Shown: one piece after another, positions 24,640 through 33,662 of the stretch
Position numbering within the stretch: position 1 is the first letter of the stretch
How the letters are laid out: every line of letters begins with the position of its first letter
Assembly: GCA_000690595.2 (NCBI GenBank)
Contig: JHUT02000013.1
Coordinates: 1 to 64,000 of the forward strand
Source of the DNA: Natrinema mahii
Lineage (GTDB): Archaea > Halobacteriota > Halobacteria > Halobacteriales > Natrialbaceae
DNA length: 64,000 bases
Direction: 5' to 3'
Program-made: the position numbers and the translations under genes
The notes under the pieces: model-generated
The model's input: only the letters and a program-made list of their open reading frames with translations
The model's database searches: none
What the model was told of the DNA's origin: nothing

Positions 24640-26892
24640 ATGTCTCTCCTCTTCGAGAGTGCGATCGGCAAGTTCGACCTCTCGAGTGCTGCCCTCCATT
24701 CACTGGCAGACGAGACGTTCGAACCAGTGCGAGATGACCCCATTCCAATCGATGGGATCGTTGAATATGCGAGCTACCACGACCAACTCGCACATCCCGA
24801 GAAAGACGACTGGATTGTGGTTCCACTCCATGCGCGCAATAGCGCAGCACTCTCGGGCGAATATCTCGCCTTCACAGAACACGCACTCCATGGCGATGTT
24901 TTCATCTACGATGATGGCGACGACTATGCTTCGGTCGATCAAGACACGTTTGCCGTCTCGTCGCTAGCCGACCGGGTACGCTTCTGGCACTCCGATTACG
25001 CACCTGACGATCCGCCGTCGTACTTCGACTCACCCATTGCAGAGCGGGAACCACCGCGAAATCCGCTTTCCGACAACACGGACTCTTTCTTTGACGAACT
25101 CAAGTCGTTTGTCCAAGCAGAGATGGACGCCCAACGTGATGAAAACCGAGCGAAAGCAGCCGCGTCGACGCCCGAATCACTCCGTGCCGAGGGGTTCGGT
25201 GCGATTCCATCGCTTGCATCCCTTGGCCACCCAGAAGATGGTGTCTACCGATTCAGAATCGATGACGGCCAAGTTGATCGGCAGCATGATACGTATCGAG
25301 TCGTCCAGAGTGAATTCCGGATCTTCGAAGGAAACGAAGTACTCCTCCACCCACCAAACAAAGAGCACTCACCAGACGCGTTCCCGATTCCAGCGACAGT
25401 CGATGCGATCGAGGGACTAACCGTCAGTCTCGCTATCGACTGGTATACGATCGAGAACCGGTCGGCTGTCGGTGCGTTCCTCCGCCAGAAGCGACGGGAT
25501 TTTGCACTCACCCAACTGTTGAATCCCGTTCCGTACGAGCGCGAACTTGCTGCGATTGCGCGCGTTCGCGAGCGTGATGATCAACGTGCGCTCTTGACAG
25601 GCGACACAGCAGTCACCTTCGGGGACACGGCTGGTGTCAAGAGTAGTCAGCAAGACGTCGAACTGAATCAAGAACAGGAGCTTGCAGTGTCCTGTGCTCT
25701 CCTTGCTGATCACCTCTTCTGCATCCATGGTCCACCAGGCACAGGCAAGACGCGAACGCTCGTCGAAGTCGTCAGGCGCTCAGTCGAAGCTGGAGATAAC
25801 GTCCTCGTCTGTGCCGATTCAAACCAAGCAGTCGACAATCTCGTTGCTGGCTCGAGCACAACGACTGAGACCGACGACCGATCACTGCACGCCCATGCGC
25901 AACACGGCGCCGGCGAGTTCGTACTCCGACGCGTGAACGCCAGCAGATCATCGAACGAAGTCGTCAGCACCCAGTATGCCACCTGTGACGGACTAGCCGA
26001 TGTCGTCGCAGCGACGAACAGCAGTGCAGCGACCCTCGAGCGAGAGTTCGATGTGCTCGTCCTCGACGAGGCGACACAGGCGACATGCACCGCCTCGTGT
26101 ATTCCGCTTGCGCGAGCGGACAAAGTAATTCTCGCAGGCGATCACAAGCAATTGCCGCCATTCAGTGCAACCGAAGAACCACCGGAGTCTGCAGCCGGCC
26201 TCTCCCTGTTCGAACACCTCTACGCTGACGGCGGTATTTACGAGGGTGTCGGTATCCAGCTCCGAACGCAGTACCGGATGCATCGCGACATCTCCTGGTT
26301 TCCCAACAGCCGCTTCTACGACCGGGCCCTGCGGCAAGGGCGTGACGTTACCGCACTTGAGGAGCGTCCGGCGTTCGTCAGCTATGATATCGGTGGGAGC
26401 GAGGAGACGATCGACCACTCCAAGCGCAACGACGCAGAGGTGCGACTCGTTGCACATATCGTCGGCGAACTGCTCGCCGATGCAGATCTCAGCCCATCCG
26501 AAGTCGGCGTCATTACGCCATACACGGCCCAGGCTAACGCTATTCGAAAGAAGTTAGCGAGACATATTGATTCTGGAAGGGACATCTCGGTCGACACGAT
26601 CGACTCCTTCCAAGGAAGCGAAAAGGTCGTAATCGTAATTTCGTTAGTTCGAAGTAATGCAGCGGGCGAGACAGGCTTCCTCGGGCGACCCATTGACGGT
26701 CCTCGGCGATTGAACGTCGCGATGACTCGCGCCCAGCGGTTCTGTGCGATCATCGGTGACTGGTATACGTTACGCTCATCCGCAGACGGCACTGACGAAG
26801 ACACTGGCCTGTACGACGACCTCTACTCATTCCTCGAGAGCACCGGGAGACTACGTCAAGTCGAACCAGAGTTCATTCCTGTTCCCAAGTGA
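24640..26892 (+). CDS. Superfamily 1 helicase (DNA2/NAM7/Upf1-like)
   Basis: The 750-residue protein has an N-terminal half without obvious motifs, then a complete SF1 helicase core. Walker A GPPGTGKTRT is near residue 364, DEATQ (Walker B) near 476, GDHKQLPPFSATE near 507, QYRMH near 545, TIDSFQGSEKVVIVISLVRS near 652 and LNVAMTRAQRF near 690. This is the pattern of Dna2/Upf1/NAM7 5'-3' helicases, here lacking a Dna2 nuclease motif. The GHKL gene follows after 41 bases on the same strand, suggesting one operon and a joint function. Confidence 0.85.
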   Translation: MSLLFESAIGKFDLSSAALHSLADETFEPVRDDPIPIDGIVEYASYHDQLAHPEKDDWIVVPLHARNSAALSGEYLAFTEHALHGDVFIYDDGDDYASVDQDTFAVSSLADRVRFWHSDYAPDDPPSYFDSPIAEREPPRNPLSDNTDSFFDELKSFVQAEMDAQRDENRAKAAASTPESLRAEGFGAIPSLASLGHPEDGVYRFRIDDGQVDRQHDTYRVVQSEFRIFEGNEVLLHPPNKEHSPDAFPIPATVDAIEGLTVSLAIDWYTIENRSAVGAFLRQKRRDFALTQLLNPVPYERELAAIARVRERDDQRALLTGDTAVTFGDTAGVKSSQQDVELNQEQELAVSCALLADHLFCIHGPPGTGKTRTLVEVVRRSVEAGDNVLVCADSNQAVDNLVAGSSTTTETDDRSLHAHAQHGAGEFVLRRVNASRSSNEVVSTQYATCDGLADVVAATNSSAATLEREFDVLVLDEATQATCTASCIPLARADKVILAGDHKQLPPFSATEEPPESAAGLSLFEHLYADGGIYEGVGIQLRTQYRMHRDISWFPNSRFYDRALRQGRDVTALEERPAFVSYDIGGSEETIDHSKRNDAEVRLVAHIVGELLADADLSPSEVGVITPYTAQANAIRKKLARHIDSGRDISVDTIDSFQGSEKVVIVISLVRSNAAGETGFLGRPIDGPRRLNVAMTRAQRFCAIIGDWYTLRSSADGTDEDTGLYDDLYSFLESTGRLRQVEPEFIPVPK

Positions 26893-26933
26893 CCGCCCAG
26901 TTCGGTTTATGTGGTGCCAGATGGGTGCGCACC

Positions 26934-28640
26934 ATGACAGATCATCCGACGTTATCGGAGTTCGCGACGAACGAAGCGACTGACTCGAGGCCGGCCAGTC
27001 AGCCATCGACTGACGAGACCGTGACGATGACGGCTGACGAGCGGGTTGCAACGTACCTCATCGAAGATCAGATGGCAGATCTCACAGACGCGATCCGCGA
27101 AGCTGTCCAAAACGGCATCGACAGTCCGGGTTCATCCCGTGTACTAGTCAGCGTCTTGCCTGAGCGATCAATCATCCTCGACGACGGTGCTGGCGTTGAC
27201 CTCGAGTCGACCGAAGGGCGACGCAACCTCTCAGTGCTGGGTGCAGGAAGCAAGCAACGAGCAGACGACGAGACAATCGGCGAGTGGGGCATCGGTAAGG
27301 GTGCGATCATCGCAAAGGGAGCCGTTCGCATCTGGAGTCATAATACCGCACTGTGTTTCGATTATCGGGATCGACGCGATTCGGGACCGTGGGCAGACGT
27401 CAGCGGTCGCGATGGCCAGGTCGTGGACACTGAGCATCATCTCGAGGGGATGCTTGTCGAGATCGATCACTACGAAGACGAAGTGCCGGACCCGGACAGC
27501 TACCGGTGGCGGCGCTACGTTCGCGATCTTCGCAAGCGCTTCGCGTACGTGCAGTCCCGGACAGGCGTCTCGGTCGTGATCAACGGCGAATCGGTCGACA
27601 ACGGCGATCCATTCGAAGCAGTGGCTGACTCCCCACATCCGTCGCTCACACGGGAAACCGACGATGCGATCCTCGCACTCGAATACACACCCCACGAGGG
27701 ACTCGACATCTACAGTAACGGGTTGTACGTGACGACGAAACGGGAGTACGGACTCGGTGGAGTTGTCGTCTCGAAGGGGAACTTGACGCTGAACTTTGCC
27801 CGCAACGATATCCAGTCGGGCTGTGATCGCTGGCAGCGGATCGACAACGCACTTGAGCAAGCACGTGACGATCTATATGCTGAGGTCTCGGACGATCGGC
27901 TGACTGCCGAGAGTCGAGAGGTGATGATCGAGGCGATGGCATCCGACAGCAGTGATGCATTGGACGTGGAGTGGACCGATCGCAAACTGTTCCAGCTAGC
28001 GACTGAGTCCCGAATCAGTCTCGAGGAGATCCAGGCGGCCCCGAAAATAGGGTGGGTCGACGGAGCCCAGAAAGGTGCGGACAAACTCGTCGAACGTGGT
28101 TACGTCGTCCTCGATACGAGTGATTCGGCGACGCAGCGGCTTCGCGACCTCGCCACTGATCAGGACACATCGATAACAATGCCAGAGACATTCGATGTTG
28201 GCGAGCAAGCAGAGTCAGAAGGTGTCTGGACGGGCTATCATCGCATCGAGGACAAATCGCAGTTGAACGCTGATCAGCGGCGGTATCTCCGCTTCGCTCG
28301 AGTGCTCGCACAAGAGCTTGGGACTGAGCGAGATGTGTACTACGGCGAGGCGAGTGCCGATGCCTGGACCGACGGCAGGACGTACATCGTGATCACCGAC
28401 TCAGCCGTGACGAGCCGCCAGCGTGCAGTCTGGATGCACGACCTGTATCTCGTGATGTTACACGAAGCCGCTCACGAAACCTCGAGTCGGGATCGACCCT
28501 CGCACGGACATCACTTCGAGAGCACGTATCGGTCACTCGTGGAGGATCCAGATAATCGAAGTTCGTTCGCGAAGCTTGTCCAGCAAGTCGTTGACGAGGG
28601 ATTCGAGTCCGTATTCGACGAGTATGAGGTGGGGCTCTAG
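26934..28640 (+). CDS. GHKL-type ATPase with C-terminal HExxH metallopeptidase-like domain
   Basis: From ATG 26934 the protein has 568 residues. The N-terminal part is a Bergerat ATP-binding fold: EAVQNGID near residue 56, DDGAGVD near 83 and GEWGIGKGAI near 117, the N, G1 and G2 boxes of the Hsp90/MutL/histidine-kinase ATPase clan. A middle region follows. The C-terminus carries VMLHEAAHETSS near residue 508, with further His in HGHHFESTYRSL, a zinc-peptidase-like site. It lies directly behind the SF1 helicase. A truncated second copy exists at 36135-36727. The combination suggests a chaperone-like ATPase/protease device in genome conflict; function unproven. Confidence 0.8.
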   Translation: MTDHPTLSEFATNEATDSRPASQPSTDETVTMTADERVATYLIEDQMADLTDAIREAVQNGIDSPGSSRVLVSVLPERSIILDDGAGVDLESTEGRRNLSVLGAGSKQRADDETIGEWGIGKGAIIAKGAVRIWSHNTALCFDYRDRRDSGPWADVSGRDGQVVDTEHHLEGMLVEIDHYEDEVPDPDSYRWRRYVRDLRKRFAYVQSRTGVSVVINGESVDNGDPFEAVADSPHPSLTRETDDAILALEYTPHEGLDIYSNGLYVTTKREYGLGGVVVSKGNLTLNFARNDIQSGCDRWQRIDNALEQARDDLYAEVSDDRLTAESREVMIEAMASDSSDALDVEWTDRKLFQLATESRISLEEIQAAPKIGWVDGAQKGADKLVERGYVVLDTSDSATQRLRDLATDQDTSITMPETFDVGEQAESEGVWTGYHRIEDKSQLNADQRRYLRFARVLAQELGTERDVYYGEASADAWTDGRTYIVITDSAVTSRQRAVWMHDLYLVMLHEAAHETSSRDRPSHGHHFESTYRSLVEDPDNRSSFAKLVQQVVDEGFESVFDEYEVGL

Positions 28641-28766
28641 CAGAACGCGGCCATCACTTCTGGACAATTCCGGTAATGGAGTGAATGGGGCGGTGAGATG
28701 TCGAACTGACTCGAGTTGAGTGCAGTGGCGCGAGATCGGTATGCAGGACAACCCTTCGAAGAGCCG

Positions 28767-29039
28767 TTAACAATGCTTATCTGGGGACGTTACCCGAAGT
28801 TCGTTTTCAACTTCGTAGAAGTAGCCCCGCTCGAGGAGACGCGTCAGTGCGTACTCGACGTCCCGTTGCTCGAGTGCTAACTCTGTATCGGCGGCCAGAA
28901 TGTCAGTAGCATCGTCATAATTGATCAGCGGAACACTGTCTTCGCCAGCATCTGGTCGACATGCCTGCGTACACAGCCGGTCGTAGCACTCGAGAATTCA
29001 CTCCGGAAGTGGTGGCCGTGGATCTGTGACGCGAGCCAT
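28767..29039 (-). pseudogene. Short gene with one in-frame TGA near its start
   Basis: From ATG 29039 the frame reads MARVTDPRPPLPE, then TGA at 28998-29000, then ILECYDRLCTQACRPDAGED and a clear acidic helical continuation (ATDILAADTELALEQRDVEY, LTRLLERGYFYEVENELRV) to TAA at 28767-28769. Apart from the TGA it is open for 90 codons. Its second half looks like a winged-helix-like domain. A Trp at the TGA position would fit. I regard it as a nonsense-disrupted gene; the family is not recognised. Confidence 0.5.
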
Positions 29040-29122
29040 TGCAGTTCTGTATGGTGGTTTCGACAGTCATCCGCTTAACAGTACCCGTTGAATACGGATT
29101 TTGCTCGTACTCGAGTGAGTTT

Positions 29123-29212
29123 TTATGGTGCGGCGGCTGCCGTATCGCCAGCCTCTGGGTCGAACGGGAGGTTGGTGACGAGTTCGTCGACAGCTTCCAT
29201 CGAATTTGACAT
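29123..29212 (-). CDS. Possible 29-residue ORF or gene start remnant
   Basis: ATG 29212 opens MSNSMEAVDELVTNLPFDPE and ends AGDTAAAAP before TAA. The first codons recur at 36812-36834 as MSNSKEAVDELETGLQ, followed there by a stop. The shared head suggests a duplicated promoter and start region of a lost gene rather than a functional peptide. The 280 bases from 29213 to 29492 hold nothing else I can support. Confidence 0.3.
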   Translation of the reverse strand: MSNSMEAVDELVTNLPFDPEAGDTAAAAP

Positions 29213-29492
29213 CACGCACAAAGGTGGTCGATCACAAAGCCATACAGGACAGTTCCAAGCACCTCAACGGAACAGTGGGGGTGATCACAGAGTCGGTGGA
29301 GACGGTTCTGACCAGCTGGGAATCGAAGCGAGGTTGATAGTAACTCTCACAAACATCTCATCTGTCGCGTTACCGCGCGCGACAGGCCAGTCAAATCATC
29401 CACGACCCTATTTGTCTCAGTCCGCCCGGCGGCCACCACTCTACGCCCATCCGGGTGGCTTTTGAGGTCTGATCAAGGACAGTGAGCGGCAG

Positions 29493-29693
29493 CTACTCGA
29501 ACTCGAGTGCCCCCATGGCTTCGTGTGGTTCGACATCGTGCTTGAGGAGGCGATCAGCGGCCAGCTGCCACACTCTTCGCGAGAGTTCAGGATCAGCATC
29601 CTCGTAGTGAACCGAGAACTCGGTCAGTGCAACGGCGATCAGGAGATCTTCGCGACGATCGGTCAGTGGCATCACGGGCGTTGGCCGCGGCAT
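29493..29693 (-). CDS. Small acidic helical protein, unrecognised
   Basis: The 66-residue product reads MPRPTPVMPLTDRREDLLIA, then VALTEFSVHYEDADPELSRR and a helical end with LAADRLLKHDVEPHEAMGAL. The composition is typically haloarchaeal and the frame is compact. No family is recognised; it resembles small plasmid-borne proteins in related genomes by general character only. Confidence 0.6.
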   Translation of the reverse strand: MPRPTPVMPLTDRREDLLIAVALTEFSVHYEDADPELSRRVWQLAADRLLKHDVEPHEAMGALEFE

Positions 29694-30178
29694 TTTATAT
29701 AAAATCTCACAGAAAACGCTGACTTTGAGCCCTATCCCGTGATAGTACTAATCGAACATTCTCCCGTCATCAGCCATTTCCCAGCTTGTTTGAGTAAATC
29801 GCTGGCCAACTCTCGTGGTCATTTCGTTCGCGGAAAGTAGCCATTCCAAGCAGTTGCATTCCTTGTCATTTGATTCCACGGGTTTTAGGATAGAATCGAC
29901 ACCGTGATCACACCGCAACCTTGCGGGGTTGTTTCGCGCTCTGCTCAAAAGCCCTCTTGGCGGGTATCCCAAGCGGACAGAGATAAAATCACAACGACTC
30001 ACACCCACATTTGCTCTTTCCAGTCGAATTTTCTGTTCCACGCGAAACAGCCAAAAGAAGAGTCTACTGAAATAGTACCAGAATCAACGATATATTCATA
30101 TTTTATTGTGAATTTACCATATCGCTTGATTACAAGACATACCTAAGATATTTACTACTGATACTCTTGCTTTTAACT
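29694..30178. other. Intergenic region, AT-rich toward the right
   Basis: I see no convincing gene here. Open frames on both strands lack haloarchaeal composition. A TATA-like ATATTTA at about 30149-30155 lies 24 bases before the GTG at 30179 and probably serves the large membrane gene. Confidence 0.4.
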
Positions 30179-32344
30179 GTGAGCTCAGCGGTCCATAATA
30201 ATCAGGACTCTGATAAGGAACAATTCTCATCCAATATACCTTTAGAATTAAAAATATCTTTAATAATTATACCATTTATTTTATCCATATTTGGCTATTT
30301 TTTCACATATCCAGCTAGCCAAGAGAATACAAGGGTGTTTCTACGGACACTTGTTCAAGCTGAGTCCAGTGTAATTGCGATTGTATTCTCGGTCATTTTC
30401 CTCGGTGTACAGGTAATCTCGTCGCGATATACTACACGTATGGGGAGGCTTTTTTTCAGAGATCACTTAATACAATTCACAATATTCATACTTTCTTTAA
30501 CCATTGCAGTGGATCTATATCTTTTATATATACTACCAGAAACAATAGGTCAAATGTTTGTGGGCTATCTATACTTTTCAGTAGGTCTGAGTCTTGTGGC
30601 CTTCTATTCGCTATACTTATCCATTCGTAGAATGATTGAAAGTAGTACCCCAGAGGGAGTGATACATACCTCAAAGAATCTAATCAATTATTCTGACTTT
30701 ATCGATTTTTGTAAAGGGAAAGGTCTCTCGGGACCGCCAACCAGAGGGTTATTCTCTTTTACAACAGCATCTCTCTCTGAAAATGAGAGGGTAACAAGCA
30801 AGATTGCCTTTGAGCAGTACATTGAATTGGTAGAGGGCCTTTTCAGAGAGTTTTTAGGTAATGAAGAAGAACAAGAATTAACAAATTCCGAAATAAGAAC
30901 GGGATTCAGCCCGATATTCAAACAACAACTTGCCAATATATATTTAATATCTGAATCAAAGTCTAACAAATACGTCCAGAGAGAAACTGCAGCATGTTAT
31001 AGACAGCTAACGCAGCTGTTCCACAGTGAAATTGAAATTCTAGATATCGCTTCAGAGGGGTTCTCAGAATTAGTATCAGAAGCTGATAACTCTAATTTAG
31101 TTTTTGACCAATACTTTGGGCTAATATTGATTCTCTCTGAGAATGAACAATTCACTGGATCCGAGATATTCATTAGAGAAATAACATCGATTGTTTCAGA
31201 AGAGGGGTCCAAAGAAATAGCACCAGATAGGATAATTGATTCCACTATAAGATATGCACCTGCGATATACCAACGCTCGTTATCTAATTCTATGAAGGAA
31301 ATCATCGTATTTAATAATAAACCAACAACAGAGAGATACTCTGGGCGTAAAGATAGAGATCCACCGGCTGATGCAGCGATTGAATTAGAAAGATTATTAT
31401 TAAAGTTAACTCTATCTGAACATTCTCGATCGCAAGGCATCCGGAGGTTATCTGGCTTTGATTCTCTGTTAGAATGTTGGAAAGAAATGTGCATAATAGC
31501 ATTCAGACTCTCAAGTAAAGATCATGCCCAGTACCTCTCTCAGCTCTTAGTAGAAATAGCACTAGTTGATTTGGATAACAGACGATCTGGATTATCGATC
31601 TCTGAATGGGGAGAGGTAATTGGTGAGATCCAATTCTATGGGAATTACGATATTGTCAGTGCAGCTTTTAAGGAAGCCCACACACACCTAGAGTCCCAAC
31701 GTACATCTGGGAGTTATCAAAGTGTGTCCGAAGAAAGTGGTGAATTAGAATTGATCGATATTGAAGTCGACACTAGTTATAACAAGTTAGAAAATCTAAT
31801 GACTAACCTTCAGTCAGAGGCGGATAATTGTCATGAGATTCTGGTATGGGATAATAACGATGTTAAGAGCATAAGGAAGGTCATTCAAAATCATCCTGGA
31901 CTTGTTGGCTTGAAGGCCTCTCAGAACTATTTGTCTTCTGCACGAATCCGTGGCCAATACCGGCTATATGATCAAGCATACTCAGAACGTCGTTTGATCG
32001 GTAAAGATAGTCTACTTATGAGGAATTCTGATGGCCACATGATTTTTATTAAACTTGTTCAATCCATAGAAGTAGAGGACTTTGAGAATATTGATAAAGT
32101 CAGAAGTGAAGTGTACAATCAAGCAATACATCACTATCCAGCAGTTTATGGACCACATCCTTTCAGGACACTTCTTGTGACTCCAAATGTGACAGATGAG
32201 ATAATAGAACGTTTTGAGAATGATGGAATAGAAATAAAAACAATCAAATCCAAAGAGCTATTTTCAAACGGATTAGTGAGGCAAACTACTCTCGATGAAT
32301 TCGTTCAAAAGTCGCCCGAGACATATTCTTCCGACTTAATTTAG
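30179..32344 (+). CDS. Large AT-rich membrane protein, DUF2254-like N-terminus
   Basis: From GTG 30179 (TTG 30167 is an alternative) the protein has about 721 residues. The first 150 hold four hydrophobic segments, among them IIPFILSIFGYFFTYP and VIAIVFSVIFLGVQVISSRY, followed by TTRMGRLFFRDHLIQFTIFI. This SS-x-Y-x-x-R...F-x-R-D pattern recalls DUF2254 membrane proteins. The rest is a long cytoplasmic helical region. The C-terminal part (DGHMIFIKLVQSIEVEDFEN) reads like a small alpha/beta domain. The gene is AT-rich, and I saw no CTCGAG words in it, suggesting transfer. It converges on the next gene with a 4-base overlap. Confidence 0.65.
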   Translation: MSSAVHNNQDSDKEQFSSNIPLELKISLIIIPFILSIFGYFFTYPASQENTRVFLRTLVQAESSVIAIVFSVIFLGVQVISSRYTTRMGRLFFRDHLIQFTIFILSLTIAVDLYLLYILPETIGQMFVGYLYFSVGLSLVAFYSLYLSIRRMIESSTPEGVIHTSKNLINYSDFIDFCKGKGLSGPPTRGLFSFTTASLSENERVTSKIAFEQYIELVEGLFREFLGNEEEQELTNSEIRTGFSPIFKQQLANIYLISESKSNKYVQRETAACYRQLTQLFHSEIEILDIASEGFSELVSEADNSNLVFDQYFGLILILSENEQFTGSEIFIREITSIVSEEGSKEIAPDRIIDSTIRYAPAIYQRSLSNSMKEIIVFNNKPTTERYSGRKDRDPPADAAIELERLLLKLTLSEHSRSQGIRRLSGFDSLLECWKEMCIIAFRLSSKDHAQYLSQLLVEIALVDLDNRRSGLSISEWGEVIGEIQFYGNYDIVSAAFKEAHTHLESQRTSGSYQSVSEESGELELIDIEVDTSYNKLENLMTNLQSEADNCHEILVWDNNDVKSIRKVIQNHPGLVGLKASQNYLSSARIRGQYRLYDQAYSERRLIGKDSLLMRNSDGHMIFIKLVQSIEVEDFENIDKVRSEVYNQAIHHYPAVYGPHPFRTLLVTPNVTDEIIERFENDGIEIKTIKSKELFSNGLVRQTTLDEFVQKSPETYSSDLI

Positions 32345-33288
32345 TCACGATCAATATTCTCAATTTCGATGCCAGACTGTATACATTTCTCAGTGTAATA
32401 TTCAATCTGACGTTCATAATTAGATTCGAATTTTTCTATCCTTTGATTCATCTCTTGAATAAGATCTTTTTTATGGGGACCCACTGCAGTCTCTTGAGAT
32501 ATGAATAAACAAGGGTACTGCCATGCATGCATGAAATAAAGTCTGTTTGTTTCTTCTAGTATCGTTATATGGTGTCGATTGATCTCGTTACTATCGAGAT
32601 TACAAAGTTGCTGAATTACTGGTTCCGTATGTATCCTAAATTTGTTAAAGGATCTTGTTGTGTGGTTCAAAGTCGAATTATTAGCTAGCTCTAGTTGAAT
32701 ATCTTCGACTAAGCTGGTGTATTCATCATGGTAATCGGGAACAATATTATTTGTTCCGCCGGAAAACTGAGATAGTGATGCCTGTTTCTGTGTATCGCTT
32801 GTCTCTTTAAAATCCTCAATTGCCTGTTTAAACATCACTCTCAAATCTAAACTCTTCAAATAGAGTGATTTGTACTCCTCAGGAGCTTCTTCTCGGTAGA
32901 ACTCCCTCAGAAACTCGTTAAGTTCAGTGAACCAGATCCGCTCTATGACTTTTTTATAAAAAGCCCGGTACTCGTTAACGTTCTGTGATAGGTTCGTGCT
33001 TGTCCTGTTATCAACGAATTTTCCACTAGAAAAATTCCTGTTGACTGATTCATAAGACTGCTCAAAGTCTTCAAGTGAGACTCTTTCTGGGGCAATATGC
33101 GCACCTGCAAGGTACCAGCTATATGTGACTGGTAAGTCAAACTCATCAACAGCATAATACAATAGTTTATGTATTTTTGTCTCATTTAGATATCTCCCAG
33201 GATCGCTCAGCCCGCAATCTTTTACAGCAAGAGATAAACCATTATAGAGGTCACGGACAACATCCTCTTCAAAAGAGACAGTGACCAT
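32341..33288 (-). CDS. Panacea (DUF4065)-like protein with long helical C-terminus
   Basis: From ATG 33288 (33303 is also possible) the protein has 315 residues. The N-terminus contains TKIHKLLYYAVDEFDLPVTY and SWYLAGAHIAP, which resembles the Panacea/SocA antitoxin-like pattern KL.KLLYYA....F..P.....W..G. A long helical region with many Asn, Gln and Glu follows. Panacea domains are known as versatile antitoxins in hyperpromiscuous TA systems; here the domain would be much extended. The gene is AT-rich like its convergent neighbour, and the two overlap by four bases at their 3' ends, which argues for joint transfer. Confidence 0.55.
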   Translation of the reverse strand: MVTVSFEEDVVRDLYNGLSLAVKDCGLSDPGRYLNETKIHKLLYYAVDEFDLPVTYSWYLAGAHIAPERVSLEDFEQSYESVNRNFSSGKFVDNRTSTNLSQNVNEYRAFYKKVIERIWFTELNEFLREFYREEAPEEYKSLYLKSLDLRVMFKQAIEDFKETSDTQKQASLSQFSGGTNNIVPDYHDEYTSLVEDIQLELANNSTLNHTTRSFNKFRIHTEPVIQQLCNLDSNEINRHHITILEETNRLYFMHAWQYPCLFISQETAVGPHKKDLIQEMNQRIEKFESNYERQIEYYTEKCIQSGIEIENIDRD

Positions 33289-33303
33289 CCTACTATGGTA
33301 CAA

Positions 33304-33662
33304 TCACCGGGAAAATTATAACCCTTGTGAAAATTGTCTGTCCGATCGCACCGTTAATAATCTACCACAGCTGGAATCGCCCTAAAAGATTTCTCACTCT
33401 CTTTTTTCCTATGGTCTCTGGAATTGTAGGCCAGTAGAATACGATAAGTTTGCCAAACGGGATTCCGGTGACAGCTGACGTCTTCAGACACACCCATAGG
33501 GAAGTCATTGGAATAAGACCGACAACGACCGATCAAATGACGGACTACGGAGTAACAGTACACTGCATACAACCGCTCCTGTGCTGGATATTAGGTGGAC
33601 GGATAGAGTGATACCCTTCTCAGGGGTTGTGGGTAGTCGGGAGACACCCTCATCTGTCGACG
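33304..33662. other. Intergenic region without a supported gene
   Basis: Frames in this stretch lack coding character. It changes from AT-rich on the left to moderately GC-rich on the right, and so may mark the right border of the transferred AT-rich pair. Confidence 0.35.

Noticed and set aside
22833-29039. Systematic stop-codon recoding (for example selenocysteine or pyrrolysine)
   Set aside because: Intact genes in the window use TGA and TAG as normal stops, no recoding machinery or RNA element is visible, and single-base decay explains the interrupted frames.
29088-29465. 125-codon plus-strand frame
   Set aside because: Ser/Pro/Gly-rich without acidic character; the left part overlaps a better minus-strand frame repeated at 36.8 kb.
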